Source: Pinus tabuliformis
Lineage: Eukaryota > Streptophyta > Pinopsida > Pinales > Pinaceae
Assembly (NCBI GenBank): GCA_031772625.1
Contig: CM062811.1
Location: forward strand, 648,718,606 to 648,782,605
Direction: 5' to 3'
Length of the DNA: 64,000 nucleotides
The position numbers and the translations under genes are program-made. Of the stretch, positions 54,862 to 64,000 are shown piece by piece. Positions within the stretch are counted from its first letter, which is position 1. Each line of letters begins with the position of its first letter. Under the pieces are notes generated by a model that worked only from the letters and a program-made list of their open reading frames with translations, did not search any database and was not told where the DNA came from.

Positions 54862-57800
54862 TCAATGCTTGAGTAGTTCTGGATGGTTCTGTATAAATTT
54901 CTCATCCTCCCATGTGTAATCTTCAGCGGATAAGTTCTTCCACTTGATGAGATACTCCGAAATTGATCGATTTCGTAGCTGTCGAGTTCTTGTTTCTGTG
55001 ACTGCTTCCGGTTCCAATATAATTTTTCCTTCCTCGTCAAGTTCTGGGAATATTGTTTGAACTGGGAGCTTTTCGCCTATAACCTTATTTAAACATGAAA
55101 CATGGAAAACTGGGTGCACTCGAGAAGCTGCAGGAAGCTCCAATTTGTATGCCATAGTACCAATATTTTGCAACACCTTGTATGGACCATAATACTTTGG
55201 TGATAATTTATTATCCTTCTTAGCTTGCTTGAGGGACATTTGTTTATATGGTTGTAGCCGTAGGAATTACCAATCACCTACATCAAAAATTCCTTCGCTG
55301 CGATGTTGATCTACCTGTTGTTTCATTCTATTCTGCGCCAACACGAGGTTATCCTTAAGAGTTGGAAGACTTGTTGTTGATGCTCGATGTGATGTTCCAC
55401 TGCTTGAACCTTAGAATTTTCTCTTAAATATGATGTGATGGATAGTGGCTGATATCCATAAAGTGCCATAAATGGGGTCATTTTTGTTGCTGTATGGAAG
55501 GAAGTGTTATACCACCATTCAACTAGAGGAAACCATTTGACCCATTATGTCTGTTTATCAGATACAAAGCAACGAAGATATCCTTCCAAACATTTGTTTA
55601 CTATCTCATTTTGCCATCAGATTGAGGATGATAAGATGAGCTATGAGCTAACTGAGTACTGAGACAAGAAAATAATTCTGTCCAAAAATTTCCAGTGAAA
55701 ATGGGATCTCTGTCACTTACAATAATCTTTGTGTTCCCATGTAGCTTTTGAATTGTTTCCATAAATTCAGTAGAAACTATACTGGCTTTAAATGGATGTG
55801 ATAATGCACAAAAGTGTGCATACTTGGTAAGTCTGTCAACTACCACCATGATGACACTCTTTCCCTCAGACTTGGGTAAACCTGTGATAAAATCCATTGA
55901 AACCACCTCCCAATGTTGGCTTGGAATGGATAAAGGTTGTAATAGACCCAGGGTCTTAATTGTTTCCACTTTATTTTGTTGGCATGCCAAACATTCCACC
56001 ACAAACTTTTGAATATCCGATTTAAGGCCATCCCAAAAAAATTCCTTCTTAACCCTGTGGTAAGTTTTTAAAAATCCTAAGTGCCCTCCTAAGGGAGAAG
56101 TGCGCAATTCCATAAGAATCTTTTGTTTGAGTTGGGAATTCTTATAGAGGTATAAGCGATCCTTGTACCATGACGAATCATTTTGCCAGCTGAATGTATC
56201 AGATGTACTTGAATCTTGTTGTAACTTTCGAATAAGTTCCCACACTTCTTCATCATTCTTCCATTCCTCCCTAACTTCGTTTATCCAATCTGGTTGGATA
56301 ATAGAAATGGCGCACAACCATGCTTCCACATCCTCATCCTTTCTTGAGAGTGCATCCGCCACCACATTTTGCTTCCATTTTTTGTAGATTCTTTCAAAGT
56401 CATAACCCAACATCTTTGTGACCCACTTTTGTTGCTCTTCAGAGGATAATTTTTGTTCTAAAAAGTATTTAAGGCTATCATAATCCATTTTTACCTTGAA
56501 GTGTCTTCCCATTAGGTAGGGTCACCATTTCTTAAGTGCATGTAGTATTGCCAACATTTCCTTCTCATAAATATCTTTTTGTAAAAACTTTCCCTTGATT
56601 GGACGACTTTCAAAAGCAATGGGTTTTTCATCTTGCATTAAAACAACACCAATTCCATTTCCTGAAGCATCACATTCCACAATAAAGGTTTTTGTGAAGT
56701 CCGGTGTAGCTAAGACCGGTGCTTGGCACATTGCCTCTTTAAGATGTTCGAAGGCCTTTGTTGCTTTTGTAGTCCATAAAAATGCATCTTTCTTCAATAA
56801 TGTTGTTAGAGGTGCTACTATTCTCCCATAATTCTTAACAAACTTGTGATAATATGCTGTCAACTCGAGAAATCCTCGTAGATGCTTTATGGATGTGGGG
56901 ATTTTCCATTCCTTAATGGATTTAATTTTGATAGGGTCTACCTTAACTCCTTCATGAGATACAATATGAACCAGATATTCCACCTCTTGTACTCCAAAGA
57001 AACATTTGGATCTTTTTGCATATCCTTCCAAGACTTGATGTAGATTAGTATATCATCAAAAAATACTAACACAAATTTTCTAAGGAAGGGTTTGAAAATG
57101 GAATTCATCAAACCCTGAAATGTAGAAGGTGCTTTAGTAAGGCCAAAATGCATGACCAAAAATTCATAATGACCCTCATGAGTTCTAAATGTTGTTTTCA
57201 AAATGTCTTTAGTCTTCATTCTGATTTGATGATATCCTGAACGAAGATCTAACTTGGTGAAGTAAATTGATCCATGCAATTCATCCACTAATTCCTCAAT
57301 GACAGGAATGGGAAACTTATCTTTAATAGTGAGCTTGTTGAGCTCCCTGTAATTCAGACACATGCACCATGATCCATCCTTCTTGTGCACCAATACTACT
57401 GGAGCAGAGAAAATACTTTGACTAGGTTGAATTATACCAGCCTCTAGTATTTCTGCAACCATATGTTCAATTTCACTCTTTTGGGCACAGGGATATCTAT
57501 ACGGCTTGATGTTTGGAGGAACACTTCCTGGAATCAGATGAATAGCATGATCATGATCACGAATAGGTGGGAGACCTTTGGGAGTCTCAAATACCTTGGA
57601 ATGATTGTCCAAGACTTTTTGGAGATATGGATAAATAGATGTTTTCGATGTGGAAACATCTAGCAGACATAATTGTGCAATTACACATCTTTGTTCCTTT
57701 TTTAGAAGCTTTGTCATACCGTTAGAGCTGATTATCTTTCCCGGTTTCCCTTTAATACCCCTTAATTCAACTTCATTTCCTTCCACAAAAAATTTCATGA

Positions 57801-58512
57801 AAAGTTCTTGAAAATTAAAAGCTATTATAGCAAGGATTGTAGCCATTGGACTCCTAGTACAACATCAACACCTCCCATTGGAATTGAAAGCATTGGGCTA
57901 GTCAATACATATTCTCCCATGGATAGCTTGATATTATGGCACTTTCCAGAGCAATTTATTGTTCCTCCATTTGCAACCATCACTTGACACTATGGTGTTG
58001 GATATAGGAAGCAATTCAATTCTTTTGCTACCTTACAATGAATAAAATTGTGGGTACTTCCTGAATCAATCAACACTATTACCTTTTTCTTCTTGATTTG
58101 TCCTTCTATCTTGATGGTTTTAGGAGTAGTAATTCTAGCCAATGCATTACAAGATATGGTCGGATTCATTTCTTCTTTATCTAGGCTTTGTTCCTATAGT
58201 ATATCCTGTTCTTTTGACCTTTCTTGCTCCTTTTCTTCTTCCTCTTCACAATCTATTTAGAATAATTTCTTCTCAGAACACTTATGACCTTTAGTGTATT
58301 TGCTATCACAACTATAACAAAGCCCTTTTGCTCTTTTTTCTTCCAATTGTTGTGGTGTCAACCTTATAGGTTGTGGAAGACTAGGAACAACAATACTTCC
58401 ATCTTTATAGTTGTGAGTGGTATGCTTCCTGGTTGCCATAATTTTGCTTTCCATTTTTCTTGTTAACCTGAATACTTTCTCTAATGAATCAGGTTCCCAA
58501 AGGTGAACATCA
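54862..58512 (-). CDS. R7 gag-pol coding region (fossil)
   Basis: Reading leftward: gag with [20 protein letters not shown] and knuckle [14 protein letters not shown] (near 58310). The protease region is near 57850-58080. RT has [20 protein letters not shown] and FFDDILIY (near 57045). RNase H has [14 protein letters not shown] (near 56670). Integrase shows [21 protein letters not shown] and [13 protein letters not shown] (55700-55990). Last is the chromodomain with [20 protein letters not shown] (near 54920). All domains have direct counterparts in R3. The region is broken. Confidence 0.9.
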
Positions 58513-58925
58513 TGTTGGCATTATGATTCTGGTATGGCTCTATGTTACATATGTTGTACTTGATGGCAACACCCTCAAGTGGCAATGCTCTGATCAGGCT
58601 CTCAAAATGTTGAAAATTAAGAGGTATGCAGGAGAATAGTTCAAAAGGTGCGTACACACAGGTACACTGTGAAGGGACTGCGGCCACACACGCAGGTCAC
58701 CCGTTCAGAAGGTGCGTACCCCCAGTTCACTTACTTCAAGGCAGAGAAGCGCGTTCACGTGGGGTTTCCTATGTTTAGCCCATGGTATTTAGCCCGCCGT
58801 TCTTGATTCTATGGTTTTGGCCCATGGTATTGTTTTATATTATTATTATTATTGAGCCCCATGTTTTTGGGCCCCTTGTATTGGTTATCTATGGTATTCA
58901 TCCATGATTTTAGGAAGAGCTTGCC

Positions 58926-58936
58926 TATATATAAAG
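58926..58936 (+). promoter_or_regulatory. TATA box of the R8 LTR
   Basis: TATATATAAAG preceded by CC, a strong plant TATA context. Transcription would start near 58960, so about 1.1 kb of the LTR, including the motif array, would be in the RNA leader. Confidence 0.7.
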
Positions 58937-59166
58937 CAAAGTAGATCACTTGGCTAAGCATCTTTTTCAAGTTGAATATCTTAAGATCTGAAATATTGGG
59001 TTATTGTTTTAAAAGCTTGATATACATAAAAGTGAAGTTGAAAGCGAATCTATGAAGGGTGATCTCTCGAGCACATGATCAGATCTGGGCATCTGACGAT
59101 CTGTAGCACACTGGTGGACTGCCAAATTCGGCCCTAACCAGAGGTACGTAGGTGATTAACAGTGCA

Positions 59167-59540
59167 AGTGCGTGGGTACGCAGAGCAGAAGAAGGCGCAC
59201 TGCGTGGGTACGTAGAGCAGAAGAAGGCGCAGTGCGTGGGTACGCAGCGCGACAGAGGATCAGGTGCGTGGGCACAGGGAAAGTACGCGACGCTTCAGAA
59301 GCCACAGGTGCGTAGGTACGCGGGACGATAGCATCTGTGGGTGCGTGGCTACAGTAGCAGTACGTGGCGCGATAGTAGCTGTGGGTGCGTGCCTACAGTA
59401 ACAGTACGCAGAGCGATTAAAGAAACAGTGCGTGGGTACGCGGTGCAGCAGAAGGGTCTCTGCGGGTATACGCAGGGGAGCAGAAGGTGAAGTGCGTAGC
59501 CACGCAGGCCAGAGAAAGAAAAACTGCGTATCTGTCCTAA
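59167..59540 (+). repeat. GTGCGTGGGTACGCAG hairpin-motif array in the R8 LTR
   Basis: About eleven copies of a motif close to GTGCGTGGGTACGCAG, spaced roughly 30-40 bases. The core TGCGT-GGGT-ACGCA can fold as a 5 bp stem with a 4 nt loop. Spacers often contain AGCAGAAGAAGG or CAGTA(A/G)CAGTACG. The array is GC- and CpG-rich and lies downstream of the TATA box, so it should be transcribed. Confidence 0.75.
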
Positions 59541-60065
59541 GATCTTTTGTTGACTGAATTTTTCTGTTGATAAGGTGTTCTAGGTTTAGTTTACTGTTAT
59601 TGTGGATCTGGTTACTGCAGTTGACTAGGTGATTTACTTGTACTTGATGATCTCTTGATGTTTATGGATCCAGTTTTAAAATTTATGAAAAGTGGTCCTT
59701 GAATGAAAAGAAGTAGGGGGTGGTAGCTCCCTTTCCAGGAGAGACTGGAAAACGAGAGAGAGTTGTAGCTCTCTGCAGGTTGCAGCCTGTGTACTGGTAA
59801 AGGACTGCACTAGTACAAAACCATTGTAAAAGGAGTTTCTAATTTGAAAGAAGATAGAGACATATTGCAGCAGGTGGTTTTCACCCACATTGGGTTTCCA
59901 CCTTACATCTGGTGTTCTTTGGTGTGGCTATCTGTTTTCTTTGTTCATGCTCATTATTTTATGGAACTGACATGCAAAAATAATTCAAAGTATAAATAAG
60001 GAAGATTTATTAAAAGAACTAGATAATACTGATTCACCCCCCCTCTCAGTATTATTTTCAACAAT

Positions 60066-60077
60066 TGGTATCAGAGC
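60066..60077 (+). other. R8 primer binding site
   Basis: TGGTATCAGAGC, an exact complement of the initiator tRNA-Met 3' end, starts three bases after the LTR end. Confidence 0.92.
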
Positions 60078-60122
60078 AGGTCCTTCAGAGAAGCTTGATC
60101 GCTTGGAGGAAGATCATTCATC

Positions 60123-61958
60123 ATGAGAAACTACGAGAGGGAAGCATCAATCAGGCCACCAATCTTTGATGGGACAAACTTCAATTATTGGAAGGTAACA
60201 GTTACTGCCTATCTTCAATCTCTTGGTATAGAAGTTTGGGATATCATAGATACAGGCTACACTTTTCCTTCAGCTACTCCTACAGATTCGGCCGAGAAGA
60301 GGAAATATGAAACAAATGCTAAAGCAGTCAATACTTTGCTAGGGTGCTTATCTCAAACAGAATTCGTAAAGGTTATGCAATATAAATCCGCAAAGGAAAC
60401 ATGGGACAAGATTGTCTTGAGCTATGAAGGAGATGAACAGGTAAAGTGTGCTAAACTTCAAACCCTTAGGATTCAGTATGAGAATCTCAGAATGTATAAT
60501 GATGAAAGTGTGGCTAACTATTTTCTTCGGGTAGATGAGATTGTTAATTGCATGAAAAACTTGGGTGAAGAAATAAAAGAGGCTATTGTGGTTGAAAAAT
60601 TTCTAAGATCATTGTCCCCCAAGTTTGAATCTAAAGTGTCTGCAATAGAAGAAAAGGAAAATCTACGAATTCTTACTATGTCTCAGCTACACGGAATTCT
60701 AACTGCTTATGAAATGAGAAAGGGAGGTCCATCAGACCGAAGAGAAGCTGTTTTCAAGGCTTCAGGCAAAGGAGACTATTATGAAGCAAGTCACGTGCCA
60801 GAAGAAGAAGAAGAAGAATCAAATTTTGTCAGAAATCTTCAAAGGGGTTCTGGAAGATTCAGAGGTAAGTTACCTTTTAAATGCTTTGCTTGTGGAAGAG
60901 TAGGTCATTATGCTGCGAAATGTCCTTATAAGGATAAAGGAAAGGAACCTGCTAGATGGAACAAGAAACAGATTGCAAATAAGAAAAGCTACTACACTCA
61001 TCAAGATAGTGATGGCCTATCAAATAGTGATGAAGATGAACGAGGTAATGACTATAAACTTTTAATGGCATTAGAAGATGATGATTACATGCATGCTATA
61101 GATGTGGATAGATTTTATGAAGAAATTTCTAGGCTCAAGACATGTATAGAAGAAAAGAATAGGATCATTGATACTCTACAACTTCAAATTGATGAAAAAG
61201 AAAAATATCTTGAAAAGTTAGAAGGTGAAATTGTTGGTCTTAGAAAAGAGATTGAGAAAACAAAGGCTATTAATCTTAAGTTTGTCAAAGGATCTGAAAC
61301 TCTGGATGAGATCATCAATGTACAGCGTTCTCCTCTAAACAAGACAGGTCTGGGCTATAATGGAGAAACTTCTCAAGCATCCACCTCAAAGAGTTATCTT
61401 GATGCAGCAAGAAGGAATGAGCAAAAGCACAATGGAGATCACCAGGTAAAGCAGGGACCAATTACAAACAAAGACTATCAGGAAAATCAGGGGCAATCTG
61501 TCTTAAGGATGAACAAAAGATACAACCAGCCACAGGTAAAATCCTCTCAATTTTCTTCAAGAATGAATGACAGTAGAAATCACAATCGTTTGGCCGGAAG
61601 ATTTGATAACCGCAGAAGTTTCTTCAATGGACAATGCTTTTCTTGCCATAACTTTGGTCACAAAGCAGCTCAATGTGTTGCATATAAAACGATCATGACT
61701 AGAGAAGCTAAAAAACAAAGAAGTATGACCGGGATTACAAAAAGGACCTATAACAACTTTTCGGTTCTTGAAAATGAAGTTGAATGTTCTATTTGCAATA
61801 ATTTTGGTCATGAAGATTCTGAATGCAGGAGAAGGTTTAATTCAGCAGACAAAGGAACAAGCCTCAAGCACCAAAACATGGAGAATAAAAGAACCACAAA
61901 CAGAAAGATGTGGGATAGAATTTTATGCAGAGGGACAGGAAAATCTATGGTACATTGA
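60123..61958 (+). CDS. R8 gag with three zinc knuckles (fossil)
   Basis: A 611-codon frame. The start has the Copia gag wording [20 protein letters not shown] (residues 11-30), then [32 protein letters not shown] and [20 protein letters not shown]2CX4HX4C knuckles are [14 protein letters not shown] (from residue 254), [14 protein letters not shown] (from 505) and [14 protein letters not shown] (from 555). A coiled coil rich in E, K and L spans about residues 330-390. The gag is long for Copia, as in Sireviruses, and has an asparagine- and lysine-rich spacer between knuckles one and two. Confidence 0.9.
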   Translation: MRNYEREASIRPPIFDGTNFNYWKVTVTAYLQSLGIEVWDIIDTGYTFPSATPTDSAEKRKYETNAKAVNTLLGCLSQTEFVKVMQYKSAKETWDKIVLSYEGDEQVKCAKLQTLRIQYENLRMYNDESVANYFLRVDEIVNCMKNLGEEIKEAIVVEKFLRSLSPKFESKVSAIEEKENLRILTMSQLHGILTAYEMRKGGPSDRREAVFKASGKGDYYEASHVPEEEEEESNFVRNLQRGSGRFRGKLPFKCFACGRVGHYAAKCPYKDKGKEPARWNKKQIANKKSYYTHQDSDGLSNSDEDERGNDYKLLMALEDDDYMHAIDVDRFYEEISRLKTCIEEKNRIIDTLQLQIDEKEKYLEKLEGEIVGLRKEIEKTKAINLKFVKGSETLDEIINVQRSPLNKTGLGYNGETSQASTSKSYLDAARRNEQKHNGDHQVKQGPITNKDYQENQGQSVLRMNKRYNQPQVKSSQFSSRMNDSRNHNRLAGRFDNRRSFFNGQCFSCHNFGHKAAQCVAYKTIMTREAKKQRSMTGITKRTYNNFSVLENEVECSICNNFGHEDSECRRRFNSADKGTSLKHQNMENKRTTNRKMWDRILCRGTGKSMVH

Positions 61959-64000
61959 CAGTGGATGTTCGAAGCATATGACAGGTGATAAAGAAAAACT
62001 TGAATCATATTCTGCTCTAGAAAAAGGAAAGAAAGTTTCTTTTGGAAATGATACTCCTGCAACTATAAAAGGAAAAGGCACTGGTCAATTAAAAGAAAAG
62101 GTCAAAGCTGGAAATGTTTTGTATGTTGATGGATTGAAACATAATCTTCTAAGTGTCAGCCAGATGTGTGATCAAGGAACCGAGGTGATATTTAGAACAA
62201 ATGGATGTTTTGTTCGTGATCTTGGTACAGGTAAAGCGGTGATCAAAGGTAAAAGAACTCCAAATAATCTATACATATTTGAAGAAGGACAACAACAATG
62301 CTATCTAAGCAAGGATGATGAACACTGGTTATGGCACCGGAGGTTGGGGCATATAAGATTTTCACAGATAAGGAAAGCATGCAAATATCAGGCAGTTCGC
62401 AGCCTTCAAGATATCAAAATTCCAAACAACACCATATGCAAATCATGTCAGTTTGGAAAGCAAACCAGAACTAACTTTCCAGAGAAGGAAGGATCAGTTA
62501 GCATGCCTCTTGAGCTTGTACATACAGATGTATGTGGACCATTCAGGAAAAGGACACCTCGAGGGGAAGAATACTTGATATTATTCATTGACGATTTCTC
62601 CAGGTTTGTCTGGTTAGGACTTATGAAGCACAAAGATGAAGCATTCGAAAAATTCAAATCCTTTAAAGCCTTGGTTGAAAATGAATCAGGATACAAAATT
62701 AAGTGCCTCAGATCCGACAGAGGTGGGGAGTTTACCTCGAATGAATTTTTCGATTTCTGTGAAGAACATGGGATAAGAAGGGAATTCTCTACAGCTAGAA
62801 CCCCTCAGCAAAATGGAGTAGTGGAAAGAATGAACAAAACAGTCCAACAAATGGCTCGTGCTATGCTTGATGAGTCTGGAACTCCCGCAACTTTCTGGGG
62901 TGAAGCTGCATATGTTGCGGTTGTTATTCTCAACAAAACAAATGTCCGGGTGAACAACACTCAAACTCCTCATGAGCTCTGGTATGGTGAGACTCCTTCG
63001 GTAAAGCACTTCAAAATCTTTGGGAGCAAATTCTATATTAAGAATACTGATGAGCAACTTGGCAAACTTGAACCTAGAGTAGATGAAGGCATTCTTCTTG
63101 GTTATTCTCCACACAGAAAAGCATACAAGTGCTACAATAAAAGACTTGGAAGAATTGTTGACAGCATTGATGTAGTGGTTGATGAGAAGGGATACATTCC
63201 TAGGCAAGTAAATCATGAAGATATCGAAGAAGATGAAAACTACCCTCAAAGACAGAATGATGAAGAAGAAGAACCTCAAGAAGAACCAGAGGAGCAGATA
63301 AGGATAGAAGAGAAGACTCCATACAGATATGTTCAGAAGAATCATCCAGAATCTCAGATTTTGGGGCAGAAAGAAGCAGGTGTACAAACAAGAAGAACAG
63401 TTGCAGAAGCTTCAAGCTATTTGGCATTACTCTCTTCCACTGAACCACAAAATGTGAAAGAGGCATGCAAAGATGAATGTTGGGTAAAATCAATGGATGA
63501 AGAACTTGAGCAGATCGAAAAGAACAACACTTGGGAGCTGGTTCCTAGACCAAAGGATAAGAATGTTATAGGGACAAAATGGGTCTTCAAGAATAAATTG
63601 AATGAAAATGGAGAAGTAATTAGAAACAAGGCCAGACTTGTTTGTAAAGGGTATGCGCAGCAAGAAGGAATAGATTTTGAAGAAACCTTTGCTCCTGTTG
63701 CAAGACTTGAGGCCATCCGAATGTTCCTTGCTCTCTCAAGATTTCAAAACTTCAAAGTATTTCAAATGGACGTGAAATCAGCCTTTCTGAATGGAGATTT
63801 GGAAGAGGAAGTATACATTGAGCAACCAGATGGTTTCATTCTTGGAAATGATCCAAATCTTGTATGCAGATTGAAAAAGGCTCTCTATGGTCTCAAACAA
63901 GCTCCAAGGGCTTGGTACTATCGGTTGGACAAATATCTTCATCAACAAGGTTTTTCAAAAGGATCAGTAGACAACAATCTTTATATAAAAGTTGAAAATG
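61940..64000 (+). CDS. R8 pol: protease, integrase and start of RT (partial at edge)
   Basis: Plus-strand coding sequence stays open to the window end. Protease has [14 protein letters not shown] (near 61945). The integrase zinc region has [14 protein letters not shown] and [10 protein letters not shown] (62330-62460). The catalytic core has VHTDVCGPF (near 62520), [10 protein letters not shown] (near 62705) and [16 protein letters not shown] (near 62800). An acidic linker ([14 protein letters not shown], near 63255) leads to RT with [38 protein letters not shown] and [10 protein letters not shown] (63570-63720). The RT catalytic YVDD lies beyond the window. Confidence 0.9.

Larger units (their letters stand above)
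54499..58512 (-). mobile_element. R7: second chromovirus of the R3 family, split by R8
   Basis: Minus-strand element with 3' LTR at 54499-54832, polypurine tract, integrase with chromodomain, RNase H, RT, protease and the gag up to 58512. There R8 interrupts it, so the gag N-terminal part and 5' LTR lie beyond the window. LTR and coding wording match R3 closely (LTRs roughly 91-92% alike by eye). Coding parts are broken, with about half a dozen interruptions, so R7 is older or less constrained than R3. Confidence 0.92.
58513..60063 (+). repeat. R8 5' LTR
   Basis: 1,551 bp with TGTTG/CAACA inverted ends, a TATA box at 58926, a hairpin-motif array at 59167-59540 and a pyrimidine-rich segment (ATTCACCCCCCCTCTCAG) before the end. 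Related words (GGTGCGTACACAC, GGTGCGTACCCCC) occur already before the TATA box near 58645-58715. Confidence 0.88.
58513..64000 (+). mobile_element. R8: Sirevirus-like Ty1/Copia element, cut by the window edge
   Basis: The LTR at 58513-60063 (TGTTGGC ... TTCAACA) is inserted in the R7 gag; CATCA at 58508-58512 is the expected left target copy. A tRNA-Met primer site, a long gag with three zinc knuckles and a pol in Copia order (protease, integrase, RT) follow. Large gag, multiple knuckles and a long LTR point to the Sirevirus (SIRE) lineage. The coding part looks close to whole within the window. RT end, RNase H and the 3' LTR are outside. Confidence 0.9.

Noticed and set aside
59167-59540. 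Regular short repeats resembling a CRISPR array
   Set aside because: Repeats are degenerate, spacers repeat too, and the setting is a plant LTR; no cas-like gene.

Overview
The window looks like nuclear DNA of a seed plant with a very large, repeat-filled genome, most likely a conifer. The only recognisable host-gene remnant is a TIR-domain exon of a TIR-NBS-LRR resistance gene (548-1078, minus strand), and its wording (RLLSQGF, FSPKYAESRWCLEEL, IIPIFYHVDPSELRW) resembles conifer TNL proteins. The rest is AT-rich spacer, microsatellites and layered LTR retrotransposons from several Ty3/Gypsy and Ty1/Copia lineages. The conifer assignment is inference; the plant assignment is firm.

Layout. 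(1) 1-2984: TIR pseudogene and spacer. (2) 2990-15201, minus strand: R1, a 12.2 kb Ty3/Gypsy element with 2.5 kb LTRs, exact CCATC target duplications, gag-protease, a plant-type (archaeal-like) RNase H placed before the reverse transcriptase, RT-RNase H and integrase. Its LTRs hold their own reading frame and a dense TCGCA/TGCGA motif array. (3) 15207-31170: unclassified DNA containing a 1.6 kb segment (X) duplicated in tandem. Copy A is interrupted by a probable solo LTR (16229-18187) and by R2 (19178-28981), a small non-autonomous element with about 180 bp LTRs. R2 is itself split by R3 (22430-28283), a young, nearly whole chromovirus with 333 bp LTRs. (4) 31171-64000: a nest about five levels deep. 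R4 (Del/Tekay-like, from 31933) has R5 in its 3' LTR at 39971. R5 has R6 in its gag (41720-53058) and R7, a second member of the R3 family on the minus strand, further down (from 54499). R7 has R8, a Sirevirus-like Copia element (from 58513), in its gag. R4, R5, R7 and R8 all run past the right edge.

Most unusual parts. R6 is a tandem LTR-internal-LTR-internal-LTR array whose two internal regions carry coding-like sequence matching no retrotransposon domain I know. R1 has a basic-protein reading frame inside both LTRs. R4 has its primer binding site amplified fourfold in a 51 bp tandem repeat. The R8 leader has about eleven copies of a small GC-rich hairpin motif. Three unrelated LTRs each carry a different CpG-bearing motif array in AT-rich surroundings. 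Segment X holds a roughly 110-codon reading frame of unknown identity, and its two copies differ at several synonymous positions.

The elements form a relative time series. R3, with LTRs that differ at about 2 of 333 positions, is the youngest datable one. R8 looks young. R1 is intermediate. R2 and R6, with LTRs about 90% alike, are older. R4 is the most decayed. Nothing in the window looks like a complete, working host gene.
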